Below, in pieces: positions 35,204-45,097 of a DNA stretch of 64,000 nt (its first letter is position 1; every line of letters starts with the position of its first letter). Source of the DNA: Pelagimonas varians (GTDB taxonomy: Bacteria; Pseudomonadota; Alphaproteobacteria; Rhodobacterales; Rhodobacteraceae); NCBI RefSeq assembly GCF_003208435.1, contig NZ_QKMF01000012.1, positions 83,439 through 147,438 on the forward strand, given 5' to 3'. The notes under the pieces are model-generated. The model had not been told where the DNA came from. It made no database searches and was given only the letters and a program-made list of their open reading frames with translations. The translations under genes were made by a program, and so were the position numbers.

Positions 35204-36904
35204 TTAGCGCAGTTGATCCACCACTTCAGTTAAAACTTCACCGGTTGCCCCCGATGGTGGCCGCGTGCCGGTGGCCGAAGCCAAGGTGATGGCCAGATCA
35301 ATCGTATGCACCCGGCGCGACACCTGCTGCGCTTCGATACCATGACCGGCAAAAAACAAGGGAACAAAAGTGTCATAGCGCCAAGGTGAGCCATGGGTAA
35401 CCGTCACAGACAGGCCGTCCATATCGCTGATGAAACGTTCAGGCTCAAACACCAGATGGATATCTCCTGACCGGTCAGGATGGTAGTTGTTCAACACAGC
35501 CCGCATTAGTGCATTGTCAGGCACGGACCCGTCGCGCAGTCTGGAACTGGGTATGGCATAGGCCACCCCGTCAAAGGCAACCAACTCATCCGCAATCGCC
35601 GTTTCAAGCGCGGTTTGATCGATATCAGGTCGGGCTAGAACCTCTTTGGACAAAAACAGGTAGGGGTGATCATATCCTTCGATCAATGCGCCAGTGATAC
35701 CGAATTTTTCCTTGATACGGTCAACGGCAGGCGCGGTGTCCCATTCGTCCGGCGTCACATATCCAGTCACCATGTTCAGCGATTCCAGATACCCCGGTGC
35801 TTCTGGTGCTCCGTGATCCGCCGACAGTACAATCAAAGTGTTGTCCAGCCCAACGGTTTTATCAACATGGGCAAACAGATCAGCCAGCGTCCGGTCCAAC
35901 TGCAAGAAATTGTCTTCGGCCTCAAGGCTGGATGGACCAAAGAAATGCCCGATGTAATCTGCAACCGAAAAGCTGACGCTGAGGTAGTCCGTTACATCAT
36001 CTGTGCCAAGGCCTTCGGCATCCAGCAGTGTTTTGGCAAAATCGGCGGTGATCTGGTCCCCAGCAGGACTGAGCGTCAAAAGCGTGGTAAAGTACTTGTC
36101 GTCAGTTGTGCTTTGCGGGTGCGGAAAGACGGTGCCAAAGCCTGCGAAATCGGGCTCCCAAGCTTGGTCGTCGGCACCGCCGAACATATACGTGTCGATT
36201 GGATTCAATAGCTCCCAATACTTTCCGCTATAGCTGGCAGGCATGCCTTTGGCGTTCCACTGTGTGACCCAGTCCGGATAGTTGTCATAATAATAGGTGC
36301 TGGTGACGAATTCACCGACCGCCTTGGAAAACCAAAACGCCTTGCCGGTGTGCCCAGCCATCGACACAGCACCGCGATCCTTGATCGACACGCCAAAAAC
36401 CTTGGCCTCGCCGCGTGTATGGATCGACAATTCGTCACTATATGTCGATGTCAAAATCCGTGTCGGGGAGCGGCCATCGTTTTGGGCCGCGCGTTGGGTT
36501 GGATCGATTTCGGTAGAAGAATCGACATCCGCGCCTTGGGTCAGGATCGCATAGTCAGGGTCTTCGATATTATAAACGGTGCGGCCTTCGTTGCGGTCAT
36601 ACCATAAATTGCCGATCATCCCGTGGGCCGCCGGATTGGCCCCCGTCGCCAGCGTGGTGTGTCCAACAATGGTTTCCGTGTTGGAATGCGTGTGGTGGGC
36701 ATTGTCGAAATAAACCCCGTTTTCCATCAAATAGCGAAACCCGCCTTCGCCCAACTGCGCACCGAACCGCGCAGGATAATCGCCGCGCAACTGATCAACA
36801 GTAATTTGCAAAACCAATTTCGGCCGTTCGCCAGCATAGGTCGCTGTCGCGGAACTGACCGCAGCCAAAAGAGCCAGTCCCGTCATATTCGTTAGATCGC
36901 GCAT
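35204..36904 (-). CDS. PafA-like alkaline phosphatase/phosphodiesterase, secreted
   Basis: A 566-residue exported hydrolase of the type I phosphodiesterase/alkaline phosphatase superfamily. Signal peptide MRDLTNMTGLALLAAVSSATATYAG, then metal-binding QITVDQLRGDYPARFG, the nucleophile region TETIVGHTTLATGANPAAHG (threonine), SVADYIGHFFGPSSLE with metal ligands, and LSADHGAPEAPGYL. It matches PafA of flavobacteria in plan. Start 36904 has AGGATA upstream and opens directly on the signal peptide; an earlier in-frame ATG at 36973 would bury the signal. Confidence 0.88.
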   Translation of the reverse strand: MRDLTNMTGLALLAAVSSATATYAGERPKLVLQITVDQLRGDYPARFGAQLGEGGFRYLMENGVYFDNAHHTHSNTETIVGHTTLATGANPAAHGMIGNLWYDRNEGRTVYNIEDPDYAILTQGADVDSSTEIDPTQRAAQNDGRSPTRILTSTYSDELSIHTRGEAKVFGVSIKDRGAVSMAGHTGKAFWFSKAVGEFVTSTYYYDNYPDWVTQWNAKGMPASYSGKYWELLNPIDTYMFGGADDQAWEPDFAGFGTVFPHPQSTTDDKYFTTLLTLSPAGDQITADFAKTLLDAEGLGTDDVTDYLSVSFSVADYIGHFFGPSSLEAEDNFLQLDRTLADLFAHVDKTVGLDNTLIVLSADHGAPEAPGYLESLNMVTGYVTPDEWDTAPAVDRIKEKFGITGALIEGYDHPYLFLSKEVLARPDIDQTALETAIADELVAFDGVAYAIPSSRLRDGSVPDNALMRAVLNNYHPDRSGDIHLVFEPERFISDMDGLSVTVTHGSPWRYDTFVPLFFAGHGIEAQQVSRRVHTIDLAITLASATGTRPPSGATGEVLTEVVDQLR

Positions 36905-37154
36905 AGAATATCCTGTCTCCGAAAGATCCATTGGCCCTGAAGGTAAGCGTATCGCCCTTTGTAAATCAAGCAAGCGCTAGACCACACGCGGGCCATTCCG
37001 AACGGTTTTGCGCGCCTTATCCGGCTTATCCGGCTTCGCCCAACTTGGCAGGGGCGAATCGCCTTGCAAAATGGGCAGTTCCAGTCTACGCGCACAGCTT
37101 CAACGCGGGGTGACAGCCTTGGAGGCACCCTGCCCTATCTGATGGAGAATTATT

Positions 37155-37784
37155 ATGGCTAAAGAGATCCCTAATCTCGTAGCTTCGGAACGTACGGGGA
37201 CAGGCAAGGGCGCCGCTCGTCAGGCACGTCGTGCCGGTCTGGTTCCAGGTGTTGTATTTGGTGGCGAAGCTGAGCCGCTCGCAATCAACCTGCCTTTCAA
37301 CGTATTGTTGAAAACCCTCAAAGCCGGTCGTTTTAAGTCGACCCTTTGGAACCTTCAGGTTGAAGGCCACGAAGATGTGCGCGTTGTTTGCCGCGACGTT
37401 CAGCGCGATGTTGTCAAAGATCTGCCAACACACGTTGATTTCATGCGTTTGAAGCGTACGTCCAAAGTTGCGCTGTTCATTCCAGTTGAATTCATCAACG
37501 AAGAAGACGCACCCGGCATCAAAAAAGGTGGCGTTCTGACTGTTGTTCGCCCCGAAGTTGAGCTGGTCGTAACTGCCGGTGACATCCCCGAGAAGCTGGT
37601 TGTTGATCTGGCAGGCCGCAATGTTGGTGACGTTATCCACATTTCCGACATCACGCTGCCCGAAGGCTCAAAGCCTACAATCGACCGTGACTTTGTAATC
37701 GCGAACGTTTCTGCACCATCCGGTCTGAAATCTTCTGAGAACGAAGACGAAGGCGAAGCAGAAGAAGTTGCTGCCGAAGAATAA
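37155..37784 (+). CDS. rplY: 50S ribosomal protein L25 (CTC/TL5 long form)
   Basis: Binds 5S rRNA. The 209-residue protein has the L25 N-terminal domain ([25 protein letters not shown]) and the C-terminal CTC/TL5 beta domain ([17 protein letters not shown]), ending in an acidic tail rich in Glu ([15 protein letters not shown]). GGAGA precedes the ATG. In many alphaproteobacteria it is next to pth; here phoX lies between them in opposite orientation. Confidence 0.96.
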   Translation: MAKEIPNLVASERTGTGKGAARQARRAGLVPGVVFGGEAEPLAINLPFNVLLKTLKAGRFKSTLWNLQVEGHEDVRVVCRDVQRDVVKDLPTHVDFMRLKRTSKVALFIPVEFINEEDAPGIKKGGVLTVVRPEVELVVTAGDIPEKLVVDLAGRNVGDVIHISDITLPEGSKPTIDRDFVIANVSAPSGLKSSENEDEGEAEEVAAEE

Positions 37785-37806
37785 GCCGCAACATATGTTG
37801 TGCATG

Positions 37807-37838
37807 AAGCCCTGACCATTTGGTCGGGGCTTTTTTTT
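37807..37838 (+). terminator. Intrinsic terminator of rplY
   Basis: AAGCCCTGACC-attt-GGTCGGGGCTT, an 11-base stem with one T-G pair, followed by eight T. Strong Rho-independent form. Confidence 0.93.
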
Positions 37839-37870
37839 GGTCTCGTGACCTTGATGCATCTGCCGCAAAC

Positions 37871-37902
37871 AAAAAAACTGCGGCCCCCAAAGAGAGCCGC
37901 AG
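37871..37902 (-). terminator. Intrinsic terminator of phoX
   Basis: On the minus strand CTGCGGC-N11-GCCGCAG (37878-37902) is followed by a T run opposite the A run at 37871-37877, 25 bases after the phoX stop. Confidence 0.87.
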
Positions 37903-37927
37903 CCTGTTTACCTAGCTGTCGATCCGA

Positions 37928-39811
37928 TTAGCCGAACTGGGCACCATCCTGCCGCCAAACCGACACAACCGAAGAACGCGGTTTGCCTTCGCCATCGGGC
38001 CAGGACCCACCGGGATGCTGAACCCCCACAAAGGCGACCTTTTTATCCGCCGACCAGCACAGACCAGTCACTTCGGCCCCGTTGGGAACGGTCATAAAGC
38101 GAATGATTTCACCGCTTTCGGGGTCGCCAACCAACATCTGGTTGTTGCCCATGCCCGCAAAATCGCCTTCGTTCTTGTAGTTGCCATCGGTTTGGATCCA
38201 CAGCAGGCCGTCAGAAGAAAACGCCATTCCGTCAGGCGAGTTGAACATATTGCCTGCGTTGATGTTGTCAGACCCGCCATAGATGTTGTCATACACCTCG
38301 GGGTTGCCGGCCATGACGTACAAGTCCCAAGCAAATCCGTCTGCGGCGTGGTTCTCATCGGCCGGGGTCCAACGCACGATCTGACCATAGTTGTTGGTCT
38401 CACGTGGATTGACAGCATTGACGGATGTGTCATCGCCACCAGCGTTCGGTTTAACGCCGCGGTTTTTGTTGTTGGTCAGGGCGCAATATGCCTCAACCTT
38501 CAGCGGGTTGGAGGCGACCCACTCAGGACGGTCCATCGTCGTGGCACCAACCTTTGACGCTGCCATGCGGGTAAAGCACAGGATGTCCGCGATCTCCATG
38601 CCAGTTGTTTCTGGCGTCAGGGCCAGCCATTCGCCGGTTTGGTCATCGTTGAATTTGGCAGCATACAAGACACCGTCATCCAAAAGACCATCGGTCGCCG
38701 CGCCCTGTTCCCATGTGCCATTGGACACATATTTATAAAGGAACTCACCGCGTTCATCGTCCCCCATGTAGACGACAACGCGGCCATCCTTTGCGTGTAC
38801 CATTTCGGCATTTTCATGTTTGAAACGGCCCAGGGCGGTGCGTTTCACCGGCGTGGATGTTGGATCGCTTGGGTCGATTTCGGTGATAAAGCCATGGCGG
38901 TGCGGCTCATTGGGCTCTTTGGAAATGTCATAGCGTTCGTCGAATTTTTCATAGGCGTAGCGGCCACTCCCGCCAATGCCATAACGCGTATAACCCTCGC
39001 CGTCCGGCATATCGCCAGTCGCACCAAAGTAGCCGTTAAAGTTTTCTTCGCAGGTCAGATAGGTGTCCCAAAGGGTCTTGCCTGAACCACAGTTGTTCAT
39101 GGTCCCCTTGACCATCAAGCCTGCCGGATCGGCCTTGGTCTGCACCAAAGCATGCCCCGCAAGCGGACCGGCGATCGCCATCTCTGTTTCATGCGTGATG
39201 CGGCGGTTGTAGGCGCTGTCCAGAACCACTTCAAAACCGTTGCCAGTGTCGGCAATTTCCATCACCGTCACACCTTGCAGGTTCTTGAGCAAGACAACTT
39301 CGTCAGCGGTCTGCGGCGTCCCCTCTGAAGCGGCGGGCAGGTTGATTTTCGGGTTTACATATTCAGAGTTCACAGTGATCAGCTGCTTGCCGTCGACTTC
39401 GAACAGTTCCATGCCGTCCGTGTTTTCACCAAACACTTTGTCGGACATATCAACGGAAACACCGTTTTGCGCATCGTAAGCGTCTTTCGCTTCTGTCCAC
39501 AACGCATCGCCCCAGCGTACCAGAACCTTGTGGTCGAAACCTTCGGGCACATGTATTTCATAATCGGTTGCGATGTCGATCGGCTTGAAGCCAAACTTCA
39601 TGTGGCCGTCAGCGCGGGCCGCTGCCGTGCTGCTGAACAACCCTGTGCCAAAGACCGCAGCACCGGACCCAAAGGCCAATGCGCCGCCCAGAAAACCACG
39701 GCGCGATACGGCGCGGTCGACCACTTGGTCAAACTGGTTTTCATTGGAACGCGGGTCGCGATGTTCGTCAAAATCATCCCAAGACAGGTCGACCAGAGAT
39801 TTATCCGCCAT
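37928..39811 (-). CDS. phoX: PhoX-family alkaline phosphatase (Tat-exported)
   Basis: A 627-residue periplasmic or extracellular phosphatase of the calcium/iron PhoX family, abundant in marine bacteria. A long cytoplasmic N-terminal stretch is followed by the twin-arginine signal SRRGFLGGALAFGSGAAV near residue 38, with cleavage after ARA. The mature part shows PhoX features: CGSGKTLWDTYLTCEE, GRFKHENAEMVH, and SPDGMAFSSDGLLWIQTDG. I start at 39811, where AAGGACG precedes the ATG; an ATG at 39832 is possible. No convincing Pho box was found upstream. Divergent from pth. Confidence 0.93.
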   Translation of the reverse strand: MADKSLVDLSWDDFDEHRDPRSNENQFDQVVDRAVSRRGFLGGALAFGSGAAVFGTGLFSSTAAARADGHMKFGFKPIDIATDYEIHVPEGFDHKVLVRWGDALWTEAKDAYDAQNGVSVDMSDKVFGENTDGMELFEVDGKQLITVNSEYVNPKINLPAASEGTPQTADEVVLLKNLQGVTVMEIADTGNGFEVVLDSAYNRRITHETEMAIAGPLAGHALVQTKADPAGLMVKGTMNNCGSGKTLWDTYLTCEENFNGYFGATGDMPDGEGYTRYGIGGSGRYAYEKFDERYDISKEPNEPHRHGFITEIDPSDPTSTPVKRTALGRFKHENAEMVHAKDGRVVVYMGDDERGEFLYKYVSNGTWEQGAATDGLLDDGVLYAAKFNDDQTGEWLALTPETTGMEIADILCFTRMAASKVGATTMDRPEWVASNPLKVEAYCALTNNKNRGVKPNAGGDDTSVNAVNPRETNNYGQIVRWTPADENHAADGFAWDLYVMAGNPEVYDNIYGGSDNINAGNMFNSPDGMAFSSDGLLWIQTDGNYKNEGDFAGMGNNQMLVGDPESGEIIRFMTVPNGAEVTGLCWSADKKVAFVGVQHPGGSWPDGEGKPRSSVVSVWRQDGAQFG

Positions 39812-40029
39812 TGTATTCGTCCTTGCTGACATTTGGTTAGCTACGCTCCCCGGCGCATTGGTTGCGCGTTTTTGGGGCTCAGGCGGGGTATAGTGCGGAG
39901 AATGTATATCCTATGTGTCGGTTTTCTAACGTTTTCACGACATCCGCGAAAAGACAGTGATGGCACACACCCTTTACCTGCCCGCAAACGCTGTCGTATA
40001 GCAACGCCACCCCTTAACGGAGACGATCC

Positions 40030-40767
40030 ATGCAGCTTTTTGTCGGCCTTGGAAATCCAGGCAGCAAATATTCCCAAAACCGGCACAATATCGGATTCAT
40101 GGCCTTGGATCAGATTGCGTCGGATCACGGGTTTTCACCGTGGAAATCCAAGTTTCAGGGCAAACTTTGCGAAGGCACGTTGGGAGGCGAAAAAACCCTG
40201 CTGTTGAAACCTGAAACCTTCATGAACCTGTCTGGCCAATCGGTTGGCGAGGCCATGCGCTTTTACAAGCTGGAATCGGCGGATGTAACCGTGTTCCATG
40301 ATGAGCTGGATCTGGCACCCGGAAAATGTCGTGTCAAAAAGGGCGGCGGTCATGCGGGTCACAATGGGCTGCGCTCTATTCACGGCCACATCACAGAGGC
40401 CTATCAACGTGTGCGATTGGGCATCGGCCATCCGGGACGCAAGGAACTGGTTTCGGCCTATGTCTTGCATGACTTTGCCAAGGCTGACGAAGAATGGCTG
40501 GATGATCTATTGCGCGGTATCAGCGACGGTGCGGCATCTTTGGCTGCGGGCGATACCGGACGGTTTCAAAATGCCGTAGCGCTGCGGGTGGCCCCGCCCC
40601 GGTCATCCACATCGAAACCCGCAAATCCTAAGCCTGCTAAGACAGCAAATTCTAAGCCCGTACAACAGCAGAACCAACCTGCCAAAAAACCCGCAATGCA
40701 AAGCAAACCCCAAACAGAGCCGGACACCCGAAACGCTTTGCAAAAACTGGCAGATAAATTTCGCTAA
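40030..40767 (+). CDS. pth: Peptidyl-tRNA hydrolase
   Basis: Recycles tRNA from peptidyl-tRNA. The 245-residue protein has the family motifs LFVGLGNPGSKYSQNRHNIGF (N10 and catalytic H20 region), KPETFMNLSGQSV, HDELDLAPG and GGHAGHNGLRSI. The core ends near residue 190; the last 50 residues are a Lys/Pro/Gln-rich tail (KPANPKPAKTANSKPVQQQN), longer than in E. coli Pth (194 residues) but common in this bacterial group. GGAGA precedes the ATG. Confidence 0.96.
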   Translation: MQLFVGLGNPGSKYSQNRHNIGFMALDQIASDHGFSPWKSKFQGKLCEGTLGGEKTLLLKPETFMNLSGQSVGEAMRFYKLESADVTVFHDELDLAPGKCRVKKGGGHAGHNGLRSIHGHITEAYQRVRLGIGHPGRKELVSAYVLHDFAKADEEWLDDLLRGISDGAASLAAGDTGRFQNAVALRVAPPRSSTSKPANPKPAKTANSKPVQQQNQPAKKPAMQSKPQTEPDTRNALQKLADKFR

Positions 40768-40816
40768 CCCTTGCCCCTGCCTGCTGCGCCGCGCACTCTG
40801 CGGTGCGGAGGGCACT

Positions 40817-41983
40817 ATGAAAAAATGGATTTTGCGCAGCATTGCGGCTTTGATGCTTGCTGTTGTTGTCATCGGACTATGGAAGCGCGAGGAGCTGGTA
40901 CGGCTAAACGCTGTGCTCTCACTCTTCTCCGAAGAGAAAATCGTTCACAATTTCAGTCATATGGGCCAGATCTTCCACGCGCGCGATATACCCGTAGAAG
41001 GCGAAATTACCCCATTGCCGAACGGCAAAAAAATGACTCTGCCCGCCCAATTCGAAGACTGGTTGGCCGCGCGCTCCGCGACTGGCGCGGTGATCTTGCA
41101 CAACGGTGCCATTCGATACGAAGCCTATTTCAAAGGCACCCAGCAGTCCGATCCGCGCATTTCATGGTCTCTGGCGAAATCCTACCTTTCCGCCTTGTTC
41201 GGTGTGATCGTCGAACAAGGTCATATCCAAAGCCTCGATGATCCGCTGGTCAATTATGTGCCGGAACTCAAAGGCAGCGCCTATGATACTGTCAGCATTC
41301 GCAATGTGCTGCAAATGGAGTCAGGTGTAACCTTCGATGAGGAATATCTGGATTTCTGGAGCGACATCAACAAGATGGGACGCGTCCTTGCCTTGGGCGG
41401 TTCAATGGACGGGTTTGCTGCCGGGCTACACGAAAGCGAGGCTGTCCCGGGGGACGCGTGGAAATATGTATCAATCGACACCCATATTTTGGGTATGGTT
41501 GTGCGCGGGGCGACGGGCCGCACTATTCCCGACCTCATGGCTGAGTTCATCTTGAATCCACTGGGGAGCTTTGCTGCCCCCCAATACCTGACGGACGGGT
41601 ACGGCGTCGCCTTTGTGCTGGGGGGCTTGAACCTGACCACCCGTGATTACGCCCGCATGGGCGAAATGTTTCGCAACAACGGCTTGTTCCAAGGACAGCA
41701 AATTGTGCCTGCAATTTGGGCAACCGAAAGCACCAGCCCATCGGCAAAAACCCAACCCGGAAAGCTACAGTATGGCTATCAATGGTGGATGCCATCTGAC
41801 GCCGCCCCCGGTGAGTTTTTGGCCCGCGGAATTTACAGCCAATACGTCTATGTCAACAAATCCGCAGGCGTTGTCATTGCGATAAACGCGGCGGACCGCG
41901 CCTTTCGCGACGCTGGGGCGACGGACAATAGCATCGCCATGTTTCGTGACATATCCACCCTGCTAAGCGAGGAAAGCCCGTGA
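40817..41983 (+). CDS. Beta-lactamase-fold serine hydrolase (class C / NylB-like)
   Basis: A 388-residue protein with an N-terminal membrane anchor or signal (LRSIAALMLAVVVIGLW) and a serine beta-lactamase/esterase domain. The catalytic S-x-x-K is WSLAKSYLSAL (S118, K121); a tyrosine motif appears in WKYVSIDTH, and the end shows GIYSQYVYV in place of the KTG motif. This pattern resembles 6-aminohexanoate-dimer hydrolase-type esterases rather than true beta-lactamases. It overlaps the DUF2237 gene by four bases. Confidence 0.85.
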   Translation: MKKWILRSIAALMLAVVVIGLWKREELVRLNAVLSLFSEEKIVHNFSHMGQIFHARDIPVEGEITPLPNGKKMTLPAQFEDWLAARSATGAVILHNGAIRYEAYFKGTQQSDPRISWSLAKSYLSALFGVIVEQGHIQSLDDPLVNYVPELKGSAYDTVSIRNVLQMESGVTFDEEYLDFWSDINKMGRVLALGGSMDGFAAGLHESEAVPGDAWKYVSIDTHILGMVVRGATGRTIPDLMAEFILNPLGSFAAPQYLTDGYGVAFVLGGLNLTTRDYARMGEMFRNNGLFQGQQIVPAIWATESTSPSAKTQPGKLQYGYQWWMPSDAAPGEFLARGIYSQYVYVNKSAGVVIAINAADRAFRDAGATDNSIAMFRDISTLLSEESP

Positions 41984-42351
41984 TCAAACATCCATCTATC
42001 AACGTATTGGGGGGGGCCCTTGAAGCATGTTCAACATCCCCTGTGACGGGTTATTTCCGCGACGGACATTGCAACACCTGTACCGAAGATGCTGGCAGCC
42101 ATACGGTCTGCGCCGTGATGACAGCCGAATTTTTGGCCTATTCCAAATATGTCGGAAATGATCTGTCGACGCCAAGGCCCGAATTCAACTTTCAAGGCTT
42201 GAAACCGGGCGATGCGTGGTGCCTGTGCGCTGCACGGTTCCTGCAAGCCCATGACGAAGGCTGCGCGCCGCGCGTCAATCTGGCAGCAACCCACCAAGAC
42301 GCTTTAACCATCGTACCGCTCGCAGTCTTGAAGGAGCATGACAGGCCATAG
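41980..42351 (+). CDS. DUF2237-family protein
   Basis: A 123-residue cytoplasmic protein of the DUF2237 family, function unknown. Features: NVLGGALEACSTSPVTGYFRDG at the N-terminus (20-residue core), CNTCTEDAGSHTVCAVMT with clustered cysteines, and PGDAWCLCAARF. Starts with GTG overlapping the stop of the hydrolase gene (GTGA). Seven cysteines suggest metal binding or redox chemistry; this is inference. Confidence 0.9.
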   Translation: MIKHPSINVLGGALEACSTSPVTGYFRDGHCNTCTEDAGSHTVCAVMTAEFLAYSKYVGNDLSTPRPEFNFQGLKPGDAWCLCAARFLQAHDEGCAPRVNLAATHQDALTIVPLAVLKEHDRP

Positions 42352-42374
42352 CGCACACCGGTTGCGGGGCACAG

Positions 42375-42412
42375 AAAAAGGGCGGCCCGATAAGATCGGG
42401 GCCGCCCTTTTT
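42375..42412. terminator. Bidirectional terminator between DUF2237 gene and trpB
   Basis: AAAAAGGGCGGC / GCCGCCCTTTTT arms around an inner CCGAT-aag-ATCGG hairpin. A and T runs on both sides allow use in both directions. Confidence 0.9.
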
Positions 42413-42432
42413 AATCTGTTTGTCGGCTCAGG

Positions 42433-43662
42433 TTAATCCTGACCGCTCATGTTGACGCCAAGATGCTTGGCGACAGTAAAGATGTCTTTGTCACCACGCC
42501 CACACATGTTCATGATAATAACATGGTCTTTGGGCAGATCCGGCGCAATTTTCACCACATGCGCCAAGGCATGTGAGGGTTCAAGCGCCGGGATAATACC
42601 TTCGGTCTCACAGCACAGCTGGAATGCGGACAAGGCTTCTTTGTCGGTGATGGCGACATATTCGGCGCGGCCAATGTCGTTCAACCAAGCATGCTCAGGC
42701 CCGATACCTGGATAATCCAAACCGGCAGAGATCGAGAAGCCCTCAAGGATCTGGCCGTCATCATCTTGCAATAGATAGGTGCGGTTGCCATGCAAAACAC
42801 CGGGGCGTCCGCCCGTCAGCGATGCACAATGCTCCATCTTGTCGTTGACGCCTTTACCGCCAGCCTCAACACCGATGATCTGGACCTCTTTGTCGTCAAG
42901 GAAAGGGTAGAACAGGCCCATCGCATTTGACCCACCGCCAATGGCGGCGATCAAGGTGTCAGGCAGACGGCCTTCGGCCTCCATGATCTGTTCTTTGGCT
43001 TCTTTACCGATGATCGACTGGAAATCGCGAACCATCGCCGGATAGGGGTGCGGTCCGGCGACTGTGCCGATGCAGTAAAACGTATCGTGCACATTGGTCA
43101 CCCAATCGCGCAGCGCATCGTTCATCGCGTCTTTTAGCGTACCGCGGCCCGAGGTAACAGGAACCACTTCCGCGCCCAGCAATTTCATCCGGAACACATT
43201 CGGGGCCTGACGTTCGACATCATGCGCGCCCATATAGACCACACATTTCAAACCGAACTTGGCACAAACAGTCGCGGTTGCAACACCGTGTTGCCCAGCG
43301 CCGGTTTCAGCGATGATCCGTGTTTTTCCCATGCGGCGCGCCAGAATGATCTGGCCAAGCACGTTGTTGATCTTGTGCGCGCCGGTATGATTCAGCTCGT
43401 CCCGCTTGAGATAGATCTTTGCGCCGCCCAGCCGTTCGGACAAGCGGTCAGCATGATACAAAGGCGACGGGCGTCCAACGTAATGCTTCCACAAGAAATC
43501 CATCTCGTCCCAAAAGCTTTTGTCGGTTTTGGCGTGCTCGTATTCTTCCTCAAGGGCAAGAATAAGCGGCATCAGTGTTTCAGACACGAAACGCCCACCA
43601 AAAATACCAAAACGGCCCTTTTCGTCGGGGCCTTTCATGAAGCTATTGACCAAGTCTTCCAT
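42433..43662 (-). CDS. trpB: Tryptophan synthase beta subunit
   Basis: PLP enzyme joining indole and serine to tryptophan. The 409-residue protein shows the PLP lysine in [13 protein letters not shown], the [10 protein letters not shown] phosphate-binding loop, and the conserved [13 protein letters not shown] stretch. TrpB1 type. GGAGAG precedes the ATG. Its partner trpA is at 30.65 kb on the other strand, and no trpF is next to it inside the window. Confidence 0.96.
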   Translation of the reverse strand: MEDLVNSFMKGPDEKGRFGIFGGRFVSETLMPLILALEEEYEHAKTDKSFWDEMDFLWKHYVGRPSPLYHADRLSERLGGAKIYLKRDELNHTGAHKINNVLGQIILARRMGKTRIIAETGAGQHGVATATVCAKFGLKCVVYMGAHDVERQAPNVFRMKLLGAEVVPVTSGRGTLKDAMNDALRDWVTNVHDTFYCIGTVAGPHPYPAMVRDFQSIIGKEAKEQIMEAEGRLPDTLIAAIGGGSNAMGLFYPFLDDKEVQIIGVEAGGKGVNDKMEHCASLTGGRPGVLHGNRTYLLQDDDGQILEGFSISAGLDYPGIGPEHAWLNDIGRAEYVAITDKEALSAFQLCCETEGIIPALEPSHALAHVVKIAPDLPKDHVIIMNMCGRGDKDIFTVAKHLGVNMSGQD

Positions 43663-43730
43663 TGCGCGTCTCTCCGTGTCGGTCTGACCGTCTCAATAGG
43701 GCATTTGGGGCGGAAATGACCAGAGGCAAA

Positions 43731-45056
43731 TCATGATTGCACACCCGCCGACCGTTCAAGGGCAGGATAGCGAAGACCCAAGGTCACACCGCGCGCTACA
43801 AATGACACCATCAATGCCGCCCAAAGCCCGTGATTGCCCCAAACCGGGAGCATCAGCGAAACTGCCACGAAAAAAGCTGCGGCAGACAGCACCATCATAT
43901 TGCGCATGTCACGGGTTCGCGTGGCACCGATAAAGATTCCGTCCAGCATCCAACTGGGCAGCCCCACCAGCGGGGCCAGCGCGATCCATGGCAAAAACGC
44001 CCGTGCACCGGCCTGAACGCCGGGGTCTTTGGTTATCATGTCAATGATCGTGCCGCCGCCGAACCAGAACCCCAAGGCAAACCCGAAATTGACAATCAAA
44101 CCCCAAAGAGAGCTCATCCAAGCGGCGCGGCGCAGTCGGGCGACGGCCCCTGCCCCGAAAGCCTGTCCGACCAAAGCTTCGGCTGCAAAGGCAAATCCGT
44201 CCAGCGCATAGGCCACAATGTGCAAGAACTGCATCAAGACCTGGTTCGCTGCCAACATAACCACCCCCAAACCAGCGCTGTAGTAGAACAAGAAGGACAG
44301 GAAAATCGCCTCGAGCATCATGGAGCGCAACAAGATATCCGTGTTCACAACCGCCATGCGGCGCAACCGCTGTGCGTCAAAGATGCGCGGCCAATCGCGG
44401 GCAGCCTTTTCCCGCAATGCATTGCGGCACAGCCAAAGTCCCAAGGCCAGCCCTGTCCACTCTGCGATAAAACTGGCGATGGCGACGCCTTCGACATCCC
44501 AGCCCAAGACGGTCACAAACAACAGGTCCAGGACCACGTTGACGGCTGTCACCCACAATTGCAGCAAAAGAACAGACCGCGCGCGTTCTCGGGCAATCAG
44601 CCAGCCAATAATGCCAAACATCGCCACCGCTGCCGGCGCAGACCAGATTCGTATCTGCATGTAACTGCGGGCCATGCCTTCGACCTCGGCGGTGACAGGC
44701 GAAGCGTTGAAGGCCAACCCCAACAACGGTTGCAACACTGCAATCAACGCAGCGCCGCCCACAACGCCGATCATCAAAGCACGGGTCAGCAATGCAACCA
44801 CTTCGGAGCGGTCCCCTGCCCCGACGGCCTGCGCAGTTAAACCCGCCGTGCCCATGCGCAGAAATCCAAAAACCCAATAGAGGGCCGATAAGACAATGGA
44901 ACCGATGCCCACTGCTGCAATCGGCTCTGCCTTGGGAATTTGCCCAACGACCGCCGTATCAACCACACCAATCAGCGGCACGGCGATATTGGCCATCATT
45001 ATCGGAATCGCAATCTGTAGGATCCGGCGATGGGTTATAGGATCGGTCGACGACAT
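43731..45056 (-). CDS. MATE-family efflux transporter (DinF-like)
   Basis: A 441-residue multidrug/toxin exporter with twelve hydrophobic segments. Features: ILQIAIPIMMANIAVPLIGVVDTAVVG split around residue 20-45, GFLRMGTAGLTAQAVGAGD, and in the second half VNTDILLRSMMLEAIFLS. The VDTAVVG and RMGTAGLTAQ forms fit the DinF subgroup, unlike the NorM-like MATE at 27.3 kb. Start 45056 (MSSTDPITHRRIL) was chosen over an upstream extension to 45170 that overlaps the thioesterase gene. Confidence 0.91.
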   Translation of the reverse strand: MSSTDPITHRRILQIAIPIMMANIAVPLIGVVDTAVVGQIPKAEPIAAVGIGSIVLSALYWVFGFLRMGTAGLTAQAVGAGDRSEVVALLTRALMIGVVGGAALIAVLQPLLGLAFNASPVTAEVEGMARSYMQIRIWSAPAAVAMFGIIGWLIARERARSVLLLQLWVTAVNVVLDLLFVTVLGWDVEGVAIASFIAEWTGLALGLWLCRNALREKAARDWPRIFDAQRLRRMAVVNTDILLRSMMLEAIFLSFLFYYSAGLGVVMLAANQVLMQFLHIVAYALDGFAFAAEALVGQAFGAGAVARLRRAAWMSSLWGLIVNFGFALGFWFGGGTIIDMITKDPGVQAGARAFLPWIALAPLVGLPSWMLDGIFIGATRTRDMRNMMVLSAAAFFVAVSLMLPVWGNHGLWAALMVSFVARGVTLGLRYPALERSAGVQS

Positions 45057-45097
45057 GGCAGTCCCGAAAAAATAAGGTAGCGGCGATATAAGCCTGC

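Noticed and set aside
37813..37825. TGACCATTTGGTC, a RutR-box-like palindrome
   Set aside because: It is the stem-loop of the rplY terminator followed by eight T, so the symmetry is explained; no regulated promoter is near.
39812..40029. Possible Pho box between phoX and pth
   Set aside because: CTGTC-like words occur but their spacing (14 bases between repeats) does not fit the 11-base period of PhoB sites.
40817..41983. Antibiotic-resistance beta-lactamase
   Set aside because: The S-x-x-K is present but the KTG motif is absent and the pattern fits NylB-like esterases; resistance cannot be claimed.
43830..44840. Long plus-strand open frame over the MATE gene (336 codons), and similar antisense frames at 25593, 3963 and 4574
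   Set aside because: All lie opposite well-supported genes, lack ribosome sites and have Gln/His/Arg-rich compositions typical of reverse-strand shadows.
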